DNA from: Chloroflexota bacterium
GTDB lineage: Bacteria > Chloroflexota > Ktedonobacteria > Ktedonobacterales > Ktedonobacteraceae
Direction: 5' to 3'
DNA length: 61,511 nt
NCBI GenBank assembly: GCA_902810755.1
Contig: CADDYT010000015.1
Span: forward strand, 1-61,511
Made by a program: the position numbers and the translations under genes. Every line of letters begins with the position of its first letter. The first letter of the stretch is position 1. The notes under the pieces were generated by a model. It made no database searches. It had not been told where the DNA came from and was given only the letters and a program-made list of their open reading frames with translations. Below are positions 1 through 8,829 of the stretch, piece by piece.

Positions 1-68
1 CGCAATCCAGCTTCGAGCCCTGCTTGCTCTGCTGGACTGATGGCTCGGATGTACATCGGGGCTTTCAT
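1..68 (-). CDS. transposase N-terminus (cut by window edge)
   Basis: Reading leftward from the ATG at 66-68 gives MKAPMYIRAISPAEQAGLEAGL and then leaves the window. A strong GGAGGAGG stretch lies upstream at about 90-97 on this strand. The sequence resembles the N-terminal helix-turn-helix start of IS630-type transposases seen in Ktedonobacteria. Only 22 residues are visible, so the family call is from memory and tentative. Its presence means the sugar-acid island to the right has a mobile element on both sides. Confidence 0.5.
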   Translation of the reverse strand, partial: MKAPMYIRAISPAEQAGLEAGL

Positions 69-240
69 GTCCCCATTGTATCATCTTTCCTCCTCCTTGC
101 ACAAGTTGTCTCTTGAAGTTGCACTAGCGACCGATCTCCTTGTTCCGCAGAGGCTCGCGGTAAGAGAAAATGGAGCCTACTGCATCTTCCATGAAACGGA
201 CAACGTTCTCTCATAAGTTTGTGAAATTCGAGGGCAGGCA

Positions 241-1032
241 ATGCAAGGAATCTTACAGCACCAGATCGCGATTGTAACAGGGGGAGGGCAGGGCATCGGC
301 AAAGGCATCGCCACGGTTCTGGCAAAGGCAGGAGCCACCGTGGTCATTGCCGAAAAAAAAGCTGAGACTGGCCAGGAGACAGTAGCAACGATCACCGAGG
401 CGGGCGGCTCCGCAGTCTTTCTGCCAACGGATACGACGTCTGCGGCAAGCGTCCAGAATATGGTTGAGCAAACAGTTGCGCTGTACGGCCGTATCGACAC
501 CCTGGTCAATAACGCGGGCATCACCGTCTATAGGTCATTGCTGGAAGCGACCTGCGACGACTGGGATGCCGTTCTCAATCTCAACTTGCGCGGCTATTTC
601 CTGTGCAGCAAGTATGTGTTACCAACGATGATCGAGCGTCGAGGTGGCTCCATTATTCATATCTCTTCTGCTCATGCTTTTGCAACACTTCCGCACGCGG
701 AGATGTACGCGGCCTCAAAAGGCGGCATCAATGCCATGACACGGGCTATGGCCTTGAGCCTGGGTCCCTATGGGATTCGAGTGAACGCTATTTGCCCGGG
801 TTTCACCATGGCAGAAACCCTTTGTCAATGGCTCGAACAGGAAAGCCTGACGCAACAGGAAGATCTGAAGGTGCGTCTCAATGCACTGGTTCCGCTGGGC
901 CGGATCAACCAGCCAGAAGACATCGGGCAACTGGCGGTGTATCTGGCCTCCGATGCTTCAAAAACGATGACCGGAGCTACGCTTCTCATCGATTCGGGTC
1001 TTTCTGCGCGCCTTTATCAAGAGTACGTCTAA
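241..1032 (+). CDS. SDR family NAD(P)-dependent oxidoreductase (sugar dehydrogenase-like)
   Basis: A 263-residue classical short-chain dehydrogenase. The Rossmann motif TGGGQGIG is at residues 13-20, the NNAG motif near 90, a Ser in HISSAHAF, and the catalytic Tyr-Lys pair in YAASKGG near 157-161. These match the FabG/glucose 1-dehydrogenase group. It opens a co-directional run of sugar-acid genes, with dgoD starting 30 bp downstream. A role in oxidising an aldose to its lactone is inferred from that context; the substrate cannot be read from the sequence. The ribosome binding site (GAGGGCAGG) is only fair. The 170 bp upstream, back to the transposase, holds no other gene. Confidence 0.85.
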   Translation: MQGILQHQIAIVTGGGQGIGKGIATVLAKAGATVVIAEKKAETGQETVATITEAGGSAVFLPTDTTSAASVQNMVEQTVALYGRIDTLVNNAGITVYRSLLEATCDDWDAVLNLNLRGYFLCSKYVLPTMIERRGGSIIHISSAHAFATLPHAEMYAASKGGINAMTRAMALSLGPYGIRVNAICPGFTMAETLCQWLEQESLTQQEDLKVRLNALVPLGRINQPEDIGQLAVYLASDASKTMTGATLLIDSGLSARLYQEYV

Positions 1033-1062
1033 AAGCAACAGGATTCCCAGGAGGAAATACTC

Positions 1063-2214
1063 ATGAAGATTCGCTCACTCGAAACGTTTCAGGTTCCGCC
1101 GCGCTGGCTGTTTTTGAAGATCAGCACCGATGATGGGCTGGCTGGTTGGGGCGAGCCCATTGTAGAGGGATGTGCGGACACGGTGGCAGCCGCCGTCAAA
1201 GAGCTAGGAGACTCTCTTCTGGGAAAGGAGGCGTCCAACATTGAAGATCTCTGGCAGGTGCTCTATCGCGCCGGTTTCCATCGGGGAGGGCCGGTCCTGA
1301 CCAGCGCTATTTCCGGTATCGAGCAGGCTTTATGGGATCTCAAGGGCAAACGCCTGGGCGTGCCGGTGTATGAACTCCTGGGTGGGGCTGTCCGCGAGAA
1401 AATGCGTGTCTATGCCTGGATTGGGGGTGCAACCCTTGCCGATCTCCAAGAGCAAGCGCGGGAACTCGTCGCTGCCGGGTATACGGCACTGAAGATGACC
1501 GTCACCAACCAGATGGAATGGATCGAGAACTCCAAAAACGTGCGGGAAGCAGCGGAACGGCTTGCCGCTGTTCGGGAGGCTGTGGGAGACGACATCGGCA
1601 TTGGGGTGGATTTTCATGGTCGCCTCCATAAAGGTATGGCCAGGGTATTGGCAAGGGAACTTGAGCCGTTCAAGCCCCTCTTTTTCGAAGAGCCCGTCCT
1701 CCCGGAAAATAACGAAGCGCTGGTGGAGTTAGCCCGGCACACGAGTATTCCCCTGGCAACTGGGGAACGGATGTACACCCGCTGGGGCTTCAAAGCAGTT
1801 CTGGCGAGCGGAGGCGTCGCGATCATTCAGCCAGACCTCAGCCATGCTGGTGGCATCTGGGAGGTGCGCAAAATCGCCGCCATGGCCGAAGCGTATGATG
1901 TCGCGGTGGCACCTCACTGCCCGCTCGGCCCCATTACCCTGGCGGCTTCCCTGCAACTGGATTTTTGTACCCCCAATGCCTTTCTCCAGGAACAGGTCCT
2001 GGACCTGCATCATGCCCAGAAGGAGTCTGAACTTCTCGCTTACCTGGTAGATCCTCAGGTCTTCCATTTTGCAGAGGGCTTCGTGCAGAAGTTGACGGCT
2101 CCCGGTCTGGGTATTGAGATAAACGAAGAGAAAGTGCGCGAAATGGCAAAGGTCGGGCACCACTGGCATACGCCTTCCTGGCGCACGGCTGATGGGACTG
2201 TGACGGAGTGGTAA
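1063..2214 (+). CDS. dgoD: D-galactonate dehydratase (enolase superfamily)
   Basis: 383 residues, close to E. coli DgoD along the whole length (for example PPRWLFLKI near the start and AEAYDVAVAPHCPLGPI near the end). The enzyme removes water from D-galactonate to give 2-keto-3-deoxygalactonate. The three Mg2+ ligands are visible as D183 (DFHGR), E209 (FFEEPV) and E235 (GERM), and the catalytic His as H285 (APHCPLG). A good ribosome binding site (CCAGGAGG) precedes the ATG. It sits between an SDR gene and a broken lactonase gene, which fits a lactone to aldonate to keto-deoxy acid order. Related aldonates are possible alternative substrates. Confidence 0.9.
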   Translation: MKIRSLETFQVPPRWLFLKISTDDGLAGWGEPIVEGCADTVAAAVKELGDSLLGKEASNIEDLWQVLYRAGFHRGGPVLTSAISGIEQALWDLKGKRLGVPVYELLGGAVREKMRVYAWIGGATLADLQEQARELVAAGYTALKMTVTNQMEWIENSKNVREAAERLAAVREAVGDDIGIGVDFHGRLHKGMARVLARELEPFKPLFFEEPVLPENNEALVELARHTSIPLATGERMYTRWGFKAVLASGGVAIIQPDLSHAGGIWEVRKIAAMAEAYDVAVAPHCPLGPITLAASLQLDFCTPNAFLQEQVLDLHHAQKESELLAYLVDPQVFHFAEGFVQKLTAPGLGIEINEEKVREMAKVGHHWHTPSWRTADGTVTEW

Positions 2215-2244
2215 GCTGAGCAGTAAGGAGGAGAAGAAACATAC

Positions 2245-3117
2245 ATGAGATCGAGCATGTGTTGCCCGTGCAGCATATTCTGGGTGAAGGGCCGGTCTGG
2301 AGTGAGGAAGAGCAGGCGCTGTACCGGGTGGATATTGTCGGCCAGAGTTATAGCCGTTTTGAGCCATCTTCTGGCGTCCATGAAACCATCCACGTTGGGA
2401 CCTCTATCGGGGTACTGGCTCAGCGTACCTCTGGTGGCCTGGTCATGGCTACCAAGCAGGGCTTGGTCTTCTGGGACAGTCACAGCAAAACACTGATCCC
2501 TCTCGCGCATCCAGAAGCGGACCGGCCACATATGCGCTTCAACGACGGGGCGGTCGACTGTCGGGGGCGCTTTTGGGCAGGCACGATGAGCGAAGCGGAT
2601 GATCTCCAGCCAGAAGGGGTCCTGTATCGTTTTGATCCAGACAGGTCGGTTCACCCTATGCTCACGGGTTTAGGCATACCCAATGGCATCGGGTGGAGTC
2701 CTGACAACTCGGTGATGTATGTCACCGATACGGAGGAACAAACCATCTACGCCTTTGATTTCGAGGCCGAGCGCGGAGAGATGACCAATTCGTCGTGTTC
2801 TGGTTTCCTTGCGTGATGCCTCTTTCTGGCCTAACGGCCTGGCGGTGGATAGCCAGGAATACCTCTGGAGCGCGTGCTGGGATGGAGCGAAAATCCTGCG
2901 CTATACGCCCACGGGCAGTATCGAGCGGGTGATAGAGGTTCCCGTCCCGCGGCCAACCAGTTGTACCTTTGGAGGGCGTGACCTGGACGAACTCTACATC
3001 ACCTCGGCTTCCGTCGGCCTGAGTTCGGAACGACGCTCCCGCTTTCCTCTTTCCGGGGACCTGTTTCGTCTGAAAACAGGGATCAAAGGGATGAGGCCCG
3101 CGCTCTTTGCAGGATAA
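2245..3117 (+). pseudogene. SMP-30/gluconolactonase/LRE family protein, frameshifted
   Basis: A six-bladed propeller lactonase of about 288 residues is recognisable (LPVQHILGEGPVW, FNDGAVDCRGRFW, GIPNGIGWSPD, FWPNGLAVDS, then a normal end at PALFAG), but its frame is broken. The first part runs to a stop at 2814-2816. The second part continues in another frame from about 2788, and one extra T near 2789-2790 explains the shift. A second lesion lies at the start: the ATG at 2245, behind a good AAGGAGG, is out of frame, and adding one G would give M-E-I-E-H-V-L-P. Such enzymes hydrolyse aldonolactones or act as luciferin-regenerating-like hydrolases. It could be a true pseudogene or carry sequencing errors; GTG at 2259 is the only canonical start close to the first motif. 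Confidence 0.8.
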
Positions 3118-3223
3118 GGCGAGAGGAGACCCACAACCTGTTGAGAGTTCACCTGGTGGGAAAACTCGCCGGTGAGACAGATACATTGACATTTATTAGA
3201 TGTCGCCCGGATCAGGCGGACGG

Positions 3224-3257
3224 GCTCGGACGGGAGAAGCGCTTCTCCCGTCCGAGC
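3224..3257. repeat. perfect 34-bp palindrome with no loop
   Basis: The 17-base arm GCTCGGACGGGAGAAGC at 3224-3240 is followed directly by its exact reverse complement at 3241-3257. It lies in the 208-bp gap between the SMP-30 pseudogene and the next dehydratase. No T tract follows, so it is not a standard terminator. It could be a processing or attenuation hairpin inside the operon, a protein site, or a small mobile palindrome. Confidence 0.75.
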
Positions 3258-3325
3258 GACACATATCATCAACGGCCTGCTCCAGCGGCGCACCTGGTGT
3301 TTCTCGCGTAATGAAAAGCGAAATA

Positions 3326-4483
3326 ATGCGCATTACTGACATCAAGACCTACATTGTAGGCAATCCCTGGAAAAACTGGCTCTTTACCCGCGCGGAGACA
3401 GACGAGGGGATTCATGGGATTGGAGAGGCAACGCTCAATGGGTTTGCCAAAACCGTCGAAGCCGCGATTCACGAGATCAAATATCTCGTGATTGGTCGGG
3501 ATCCCTTCGATGTCGAAGCACATACCTTGCGGCTTTTTCGCGATCTGTATTCTGATGGTGGTCAAATCCAGGGTGCTGCGCTGGCGGGAATCGAGTATGG
3601 ATGTTGGGATATTCTGGGCAAAGCCATGGGCCTACCTGTCTACAAACTCTTAGGCGGGCGCTGTCACACACAGTTGCGCGCGTATGCCAACGGCTGGTAT
3701 CGAGGACCACGGACTCCCGAAAACTTCCACGAGCAGGCCAAAGACGTCGTGGCACGTGGCTACACCGCGCTCAAATGTGATCCGTTCGGTTCGGCCTGGC
3801 GGGTCGTTGATCGTCGCGAGTTTGCCCTGGCCCTTGAGATTATCGCCGCCGTGCGCGATGCCGTTGGACCGGAGGTAGACCTGCTCATTGAAGGGCACAA
3901 CCGTTTCAGTGTCCCTATGGCGTTGCAGTTTGCCGAAGCAATGGCTCCGTTTTCTCCGACCTGGTTTGAGACGCCTGTTCCCCCTCAACGTCTCTCCGCC
4001 ATCGTGGAAGTGGCCCGCCGAAGTCCGGTCCCGATTGCCTGTGGAGAAGATTATTCCAACCGGGAACAATTTGCGGAATTGCTCAAACATGACGCGGTGC
4101 ATATTATCCAGCTTGAGCCACAGTACCTTGGCATGACTGCCGCCAAACAGGTGTGTGCCATAGTGCATGCGCATAATGGCGTCACCGCGCCTCACTGTGC
4201 CCAGGGGCCGCTGTGTTCTTTAGTGAATGCGCATTTAAATACCGCGACGCCCAACTTCTTTCTCCAGGAAAGCTTTGATGAGTTTAATGATGGGTGGGGC
4301 TCAGCGATTTTGACTCACCCTTTCAAGATCGATCACGGATTTGCGAGTGTTGATGAGGACCGCCCCGGATGGGGAACGGATCTCAATTATGAACTGATGG
4401 CAAAACACCCCTATAGCCCGGAGCATACTCTCTCACTGTTTCGCGATGGCTGGGAGAAACGCGATGGGACTCGTCTCTCCTAG
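3326..4483 (+). CDS. mandelate racemase/muconate lactonizing enzyme family dehydratase (gluconate dehydratase-like)
   Basis: An enolase-superfamily protein of 385 residues from the ATG at 3326; an ATG at 3311 would add MKSEI. Neither has a strong ribosome binding site, and the open frame back to 3200 reads through the palindrome and is unlikely to be coding. Likely metal ligands are E189 (LIEGHNRF), E215 (WFETPV) and E241 (CGEDY), with H290 in APHCAQGP as catalytic base and a Lys in TALKCDPFG. The stretch RAYANGWY...TPENF resembles archaeal gluconate dehydratase. It probably dehydrates an aldonate to a 2-keto-3-deoxy acid. A second dehydratase beside dgoD suggests a second sugar epimer is handled. 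Confidence 0.8.
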   Translation: MRITDIKTYIVGNPWKNWLFTRAETDEGIHGIGEATLNGFAKTVEAAIHEIKYLVIGRDPFDVEAHTLRLFRDLYSDGGQIQGAALAGIEYGCWDILGKAMGLPVYKLLGGRCHTQLRAYANGWYRGPRTPENFHEQAKDVVARGYTALKCDPFGSAWRVVDRREFALALEIIAAVRDAVGPEVDLLIEGHNRFSVPMALQFAEAMAPFSPTWFETPVPPQRLSAIVEVARRSPVPIACGEDYSNREQFAELLKHDAVHIIQLEPQYLGMTAAKQVCAIVHAHNGVTAPHCAQGPLCSLVNAHLNTATPNFFLQESFDEFNDGWGSAILTHPFKIDHGFASVDEDRPGWGTDLNYELMAKHPYSPEHTLSLFRDGWEKRDGTRLS

Positions 4484-4525
4484 CGAAAGCCATCTGTCTC
4501 ACAAGAAAAGAGGTTCGCACAACGT

Positions 4526-5317
4526 ATGGGAACAGTAGCTGGAAAAATTGCCCTGGTCACTGGCGCAGGAGGCGGTATTGGACAGGGCATCGCTCTTGAG
4601 CTTGCTCGGCAAGGAGCGCATGTTGCTCTCCACTATGCAAATCAGGCCACCGGGGCACATGAGACGATGCAAGAGTGCCAGCGCATGGGGCTGGAGAATA
4701 AGGTACTCATGGTGCAAGGTGATCTGAGCCAGGTTAGCGAATGCCGACGCGTAGTAGACACCGTGACTCAGGCATGGGATGGCATTGATATCCTGGTGAA
4801 TAATGCGGGAGTCACCAGTGCGCGTGACTTTCTTACTGTTGATGAAGAGACCTATAATCAGGTCTTTCATCTCAACATGAGGGACTATTTTTTCTGCGCC
4901 CAGCAAGCCATCCGCTCGATGCTCAAACGTGGAGGCGGGAGTATTGTGAATATCAGTTCAGCCCATAGTTTTGGTGGATTTCCTCGTCACACCGCGTATG
5001 CTGCCACGAAAGGGGCCATCAACGCTTTCACACGTCAACTGGCCATTGATATGGCCCCACATCATATTCGCGTCAATGCCGTTGCTCCAGGGATCATCGA
5101 GGTCCCCAGATATTTCTCCATTGACGGTTACACTACTCCCTTCGGCAATACCATTGTGCCATGGGGACGCGTCGGTCATCCAGCGGATGTCGCGTCTGCT
5201 GTTGCCTTCCTGGCTTCACCAGAGGCCGATTTTATTACCGGCCAGATTCTCTGTGTGGATGGAGGAACGACAGCACGCCTGGCTCTCTGGTGGGATCAGG
5301 GTGAGCAGCCACAATAA
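4526..5317 (+). CDS. SDR family oxidoreductase
   Basis: 263 residues of classical SDR type. TGAGGGIG lies near residues 13-20, NNAG near 92, [10 protein letters not shown] carries the catalytic Ser, and YAATKGA near 159 holds the Tyr and Lys. The end ([13 protein letters not shown]) is the usual C-terminal signature. It starts about 40 bp after the second dehydratase behind an AAGAGG-like site. It is only moderately similar to the SDR at the start of the cluster, so the two probably oxidise different sugars or act at different steps. The substrate is unknown. Confidence 0.85.
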   Translation: MGTVAGKIALVTGAGGGIGQGIALELARQGAHVALHYANQATGAHETMQECQRMGLENKVLMVQGDLSQVSECRRVVDTVTQAWDGIDILVNNAGVTSARDFLTVDEETYNQVFHLNMRDYFFCAQQAIRSMLKRGGGSIVNISSAHSFGGFPRHTAYAATKGAINAFTRQLAIDMAPHHIRVNAVAPGIIEVPRYFSIDGYTTPFGNTIVPWGRVGHPADVASAVAFLASPEADFITGQILCVDGGTTARLALWWDQGEQPQ

Positions 5318-5444
5318 GAGCAGGAGCGTTTTGATCCTCATACTCTCTGGAACGCATGTGCTAGCAAACTGATGTGAGAGGTAACGACAATGCTCGGTTG
5401 TCACGAGGACCGTAATGAATGGCAATGAAGAAGGAGGAGATGAA

Positions 5445-6362
5445 ATGATGGAGAAACCCTTGCGTGGGATCATCCCGATCGCCGCAGCACCGTTCACCTC
5501 GACAGGGAAACTGGATGAAGATAGTTTCCAACAGATGGTCCGTCACCTGGTCGAAACGGGTATCCACGGCATTACCCTCTTTGGCCTGGCGACGGAGTTT
5601 TACAAGTTGACAGATGAAGAAAAAAAGGTGATGCAGCACCTCTTGCTGTCAGAGACCTGCACGCATCCAACCGTAGCAGGGGTGATCTCGATTACGGACC
5701 ATGCTGCCGAGACGGCACTCTGGCGCGCGCTCGAAGCAGAAGCACAGGGTGCAGACGCGCTCATGGTATTGCCCCCGTTTTTTCTCCAACCTGGCGAAGC
5801 AGCGATTATCACCTATATTCGAACCATCGCCTGCAAAGTAACGCTGCCAATTATCGTGCAATATGCGCCAAATCAAACCGGTGTGCGCTTCTCTCCAGAC
5901 GTGTTCTTACGGCTCTGTGAGGAATGCCCCAACATCCGTTTCATCAAAGTCGAAACCCAACCGCCAGGCCGTTATGTGAGCCAGCTCATCGCGGGATCAA
6001 AAGGAAAATTGGGGGCATTCGTCGGATATGCAGGAGTACAGATGCCGGACGTCCTGGATCGAGGAGCCGTGGGCATCCAGCCAGGTTGCTCGTTGAGCGA
6101 AGTGTACGTCCGACTTTTCCACCTCTACGAATCGGGGAAGCGTGGAGCATTTGATACACTCTCCCGAGAATTGCTGCCGTACATTTCTTACTGGATGCAA
6201 GGGGTAGAGCTGATTATCAGAGCAGAAAAAGTCATGTTGCAGCGGCGCGGAATCATTGCTTCTGATCATTGCCGTGAGCCGCATTATACACTTGATGCTC
6301 TGGAAGTGCAGATGATCGATCATTGCCTGGAATGGTTCCAGCATGAGTTCTATCAACATTAA
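5445..6362 (+). CDS. DapA/N-acetylneuraminate lyase family aldolase or dehydratase
   Basis: 305 residues from the ATG at 5445, chosen because AAGGAGGA ends 6 bp before it; the upstream ATG at 5415 has no site. It is a TIM-barrel class I aldolase of the dihydrodipicolinate synthase family (IPIAAAPFTSTGKLD at the start, YAPNQTG for the Tyr region, and the Schiff-base Lys in RFIKVE). Members cleave or dehydrate 2-keto-3-deoxy sugar acids or make dihydrodipicolinate. The neighbouring dehydratases argue for a 2-keto-3-deoxy-aldonate substrate. The usual GTTGE loop is replaced by GLATEFYKL, which also argues against a true DapA. Confidence 0.8.
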   Translation: MMEKPLRGIIPIAAAPFTSTGKLDEDSFQQMVRHLVETGIHGITLFGLATEFYKLTDEEKKVMQHLLLSETCTHPTVAGVISITDHAAETALWRALEAEAQGADALMVLPPFFLQPGEAAIITYIRTIACKVTLPIIVQYAPNQTGVRFSPDVFLRLCEECPNIRFIKVETQPPGRYVSQLIAGSKGKLGAFVGYAGVQMPDVLDRGAVGIQPGCSLSEVYVRLFHLYESGKRGAFDTLSRELLPYISYWMQGVELIIRAEKVMLQRRGIIASDHCREPHYTLDALEVQMIDHCLEWFQHEFYQH

Positions 6363-6420
6363 GAACACGCATTCTCCTCATTGTGTGAGAGAAGCAAAAA
6401 ACCCAGGAGGCAGAAAAGCA

Positions 6421-6665
6421 TGCAGAATAGTCCATATACACGAGGCGCAACAGTGTCTTCCAATGCCTACGAACTTAACACGCACCCGACGCGACTGGGC
6501 TGGTTCAAGCCAGTGACGACGGCGGAGCGCCATAATCGCGCCGCACTCTGGCAGCGAAGTGGAAAGCCTTTATCGTTGACAATTGCGCCTCAGTCGTTAG
6601 CCGCGGTCACGATTCTGGCAGAACAATGCGATGCGCAACCTGAGGAAGAAAGAGGAAGAGCATGA
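6421..6665 (+). CDS. small protein of unknown function, possibly a truncated relic
   Basis: 81 residues starting MQNSPYTRGATVSSNAYEL, behind a clear AGGAGG. The last bases overlap the eda start (ATGA at 6662-6665), so it is probably translated and coupled to eda. No domain is certain. The phrase YELNTHPTRLGWFKPV resembles the N-terminus of some phytanoyl-CoA dioxygenase family proteins, and the rest looks unrelated, so this may be the stub of a larger deleted gene. The Gln/Glu-rich end has no features. Confidence 0.4.
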
Positions 6666-7363
6666 ATGCAGTCCTGGAGGAGATTCAAAAGACAGGCATC
6701 GTCGCTATTGTGCGCCTGGAAAACTATGATCAGGGAGGAGAGATCGCAGAAGCACTCTGTGCCGGGGGCATCTCGGTGTTCGAGTTCACTTTGACTGGCA
6801 GGAGATCTCATCAAGCCGTGACCCGCGTTCGGCACGCGCTGGGTGACCAGGCCCACATTGGCATAGGAACCGTCCTGAATCCGCAGCAGGCCAGAGAGGC
6901 GATGGATGCTGAAGCTGAATTTATCGTCACGCCCACCATGCGTACCGACGTGATCCACCTGTGTCGGAAGCAAGGTGTTCCTATTGTGTGCGGTGCACTG
7001 ACTCCCACAGAAGCCCTGACTGCACATGAGGCGGGGGCAGACCTGATCAAGATTTTCCCCGCACGAACGGGAGGACCCACCTACATTCGCGATCTGCTGG
7101 CACCTCTTCCTCACCTGCGTCTGGTTCCCACTGGAGGAATTACCGCGCAAAATGCAGGCGCGTATCTTCAGGCTGGCGCAATTGCAGTTGGGATCGGCGG
7201 GAATCTGGTTTCCCAACAGGTCGTTGCCGCGCGAGATTGGACGCATATCACAAGCGTCGCGCGAGAATGCGTCAGGGCAGTCCAGGGCTACATTGGAGAA
7301 GCACACGGAGGAGACAGTGGTTCTTATGTATTGGTGTTTAGACTAATGGAAACCAAAGGGTAA
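6662..7363 (+). CDS. eda: bifunctional KDPG/4-hydroxy-2-oxoglutarate aldolase
   Basis: A class I aldolase that splits 2-keto-3-deoxy-6-phosphogluconate-type substrates into pyruvate and an aldehyde. Visible motifs are GIVAIVR, the Glu in EFTLTG (usually EVTLR), IGIGTVLN, the Schiff-base Lys in LIKIFPA, and LVPTGGI. The catalytic domain ends near residue 215. The last nine residues (VFRLMETKG) and the stop are encoded by the left end of an insertion sequence that begins at 7336, so the natural C-terminus was lost. The core should still fold. It is the last gene of the catabolic run. No sugar-acid kinase is present in the window. Confidence 0.85.
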   Translation: MNAVLEEIQKTGIVAIVRLENYDQGGEIAEALCAGGISVFEFTLTGRRSHQAVTRVRHALGDQAHIGIGTVLNPQQAREAMDAEAEFIVTPTMRTDVIHLCRKQGVPIVCGALTPTEALTAHEAGADLIKIFPARTGGPTYIRDLLAPLPHLRLVPTGGITAQNAGAYLQAGAIAVGIGGNLVSQQVVAARDWTHITSVARECVRAVQGYIGEAHGGDSGSYVLVFRLMETKG

Positions 7364-8829
7364 GCCCTCTTGCGGAGGCTTGCCGAAAAGAGTAATGTTC
7401 TGAAAAACCAATCACAGGAGCATTACTCAGATGCACTTTAACACATTGCTTGAACTGCGTCAGCAGATGTATGGCTGCTTTGAACGCAGTCAGGATGCGC
7501 TCTTCAATTTGAGCGATGCCCTTTTGAGCGAGTCGGCGGCGCGCAGTCTGCCCGAATTGTCGCTGTCGCTGTTCTTCCAGCGGCGCTGGCCCCGCGTCTA
7601 CGAAGCGCTGCAAGATGGACGCATCAATGGTGAGCGCTTGCGGACGGTCTTCGTGCAAACGTTGCTGAGGGACAAAGCACCCACGGAACCGATCTGGGTG
7701 GGGCTGGATAGCAGTAGCCTGCCGCGACCGGAGGCCGAAACGAGCGCCGATCGGGGCATGATCTATGTGCCCAATCTGCCTCATGCCAGCAAACCGGGCA
7801 GCGTGGGCTACCAGTTTTCGACACTGATGCTCTTGCCCGATCAACCCGGCAGTTGGGTAGGGATTCTGGACCAGCGCCGCCTCAGTAGCGAGCAGACGGT
7901 GATCGAAGTGGGCGTCGAGCAACTGCGGGCCGTGCTGCCTCAAATCCAGCAACCGGTCATCTTGCTGGCCGATCGCTGGTATGCGACGGCTCGCGTGGTG
8001 CAAGCCTGTCACGAGTTGGCAGCTGCTGCCCTCATCCGCCTCAAGCGCAATCGCAAATTGTATCGTGCGGCCCCGGCCCGTAAGGAGAAGCAACGAGGAG
8101 CCCCCTGCAAGCATGGCCCGCTCTTTCAAGGCAGTCGCCCCCAAAGGTATGGACCTGCTGATGCCGAGTGGGAAGGAGTCGACGAGCAGGGCAAGCGCGT
8201 GCAGATCTCTTGCTGGAAAGGCTTGCATTTTCGCGAGGCTCCTGCACTGAGTGTCAGCGTGATCCGCGTGCTGCGGGAAGCCGCCCGCGATAGCAAACGC
8301 GACCCGCGCGAAAGTTGGTTTCTGTGGACGGGCAAAGAGGACCTCGCGCTCTCGCAGGTGCGTTCCTGCTATCGCAAACGCTTCTCCCAGGAGCACGGCT
8401 ATCGTTTTCTCAAGCAAGACTTGCTCTGGACGGCAGCGCATCTGCGTACCCCAGAGCACCTCGAACGGTGGAGCTGGATGGTGGCTTGTGCCTGCAATCA
8501 ATTGCTGCGTTGTCAGCACCTGGGCCAGGCCGTGTTGCGTCCCTGGAAAACAAAGTGCGGGCCGTCACCCCGCGACAGGTGCGCCGGGTGAGGCCGACCA
8601 TTTTGGGGCAGATTGGCACACCGGCGAAACGGCCCAAACCGCGTGGAAAATCGCCTGGCTGGCCCAAAGGTCGAGCCAGAACACGTGCCCCACGCTTTGA
8701 AGTCGTCAAAAAACCCAGGCCGGCGCCAAAAACGTCCCGCAAACGGGGTTGATGGTATCACACGTGATCTCATTTGGATATCCCTTCCGACTTCTCCCTG
8801 GAAGTCGGCTAGCTTGCTTTAGTCTAAAC
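7336..8829 (+). mobile_element. insertion sequence, about 1.49 kb
   Basis: The ends are inverted repeats: GTTTAGACTAA at 7336-7346 and its exact complement at 8819-8829, with partial matching continuing inward. One transposase frame fills the interior. Only GT is shared directly outside both ends (7334-7335 and 8830-8831), so no clear target duplication is seen. It inserted at the 3' end of eda. Joining the flanks at the shared GT would keep eda open for another 13 codons to a TAA near 8873, which may show the original gene end. Confidence 0.8.
7431..8752 (+). pseudogene. DDE transposase (NF041680-like family), frameshifted near its end
   Basis: The first 386 codons give a transposase with a plausible first catalytic Asp in WVGLDSSSLPRPE, the second in LLADRWYAT, and the Glu region in FSQEHGYRFLKQDLLW. 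The frame ends early at 8591. The normal basic tail (VRAVTPRQVRRVRPT through a Lys/Arg/Pro-rich end at 8752) continues in the -1 frame. One A missing from the A-run at 8547-8550 would restore W-K-N-K-V-R-A-V. The run is not a classical slippery heptamer, so programmed frameshifting is less likely than a deletion or an error. The start has a CAGGAG site. The family name is from memory. Confidence 0.75.

Noticed and set aside
2055..2654. 199-codon open frame on the minus strand across dgoD and the lactonase
   Set aside because: Real proteins on the plus strand cover the same DNA; no motif in this frame.
7338..8519. 393-codon open frame on the minus strand inside the insertion sequence
   Set aside because: The plus-strand frame has clear transposase motifs; the reverse frame is a shadow.
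8544..8556. Programmed -1 frameshift signal in the transposase
   Set aside because: The A-run does not form an X-XXY-YYZ heptamer in the correct phase, and a one-base loss explains the break more simply.
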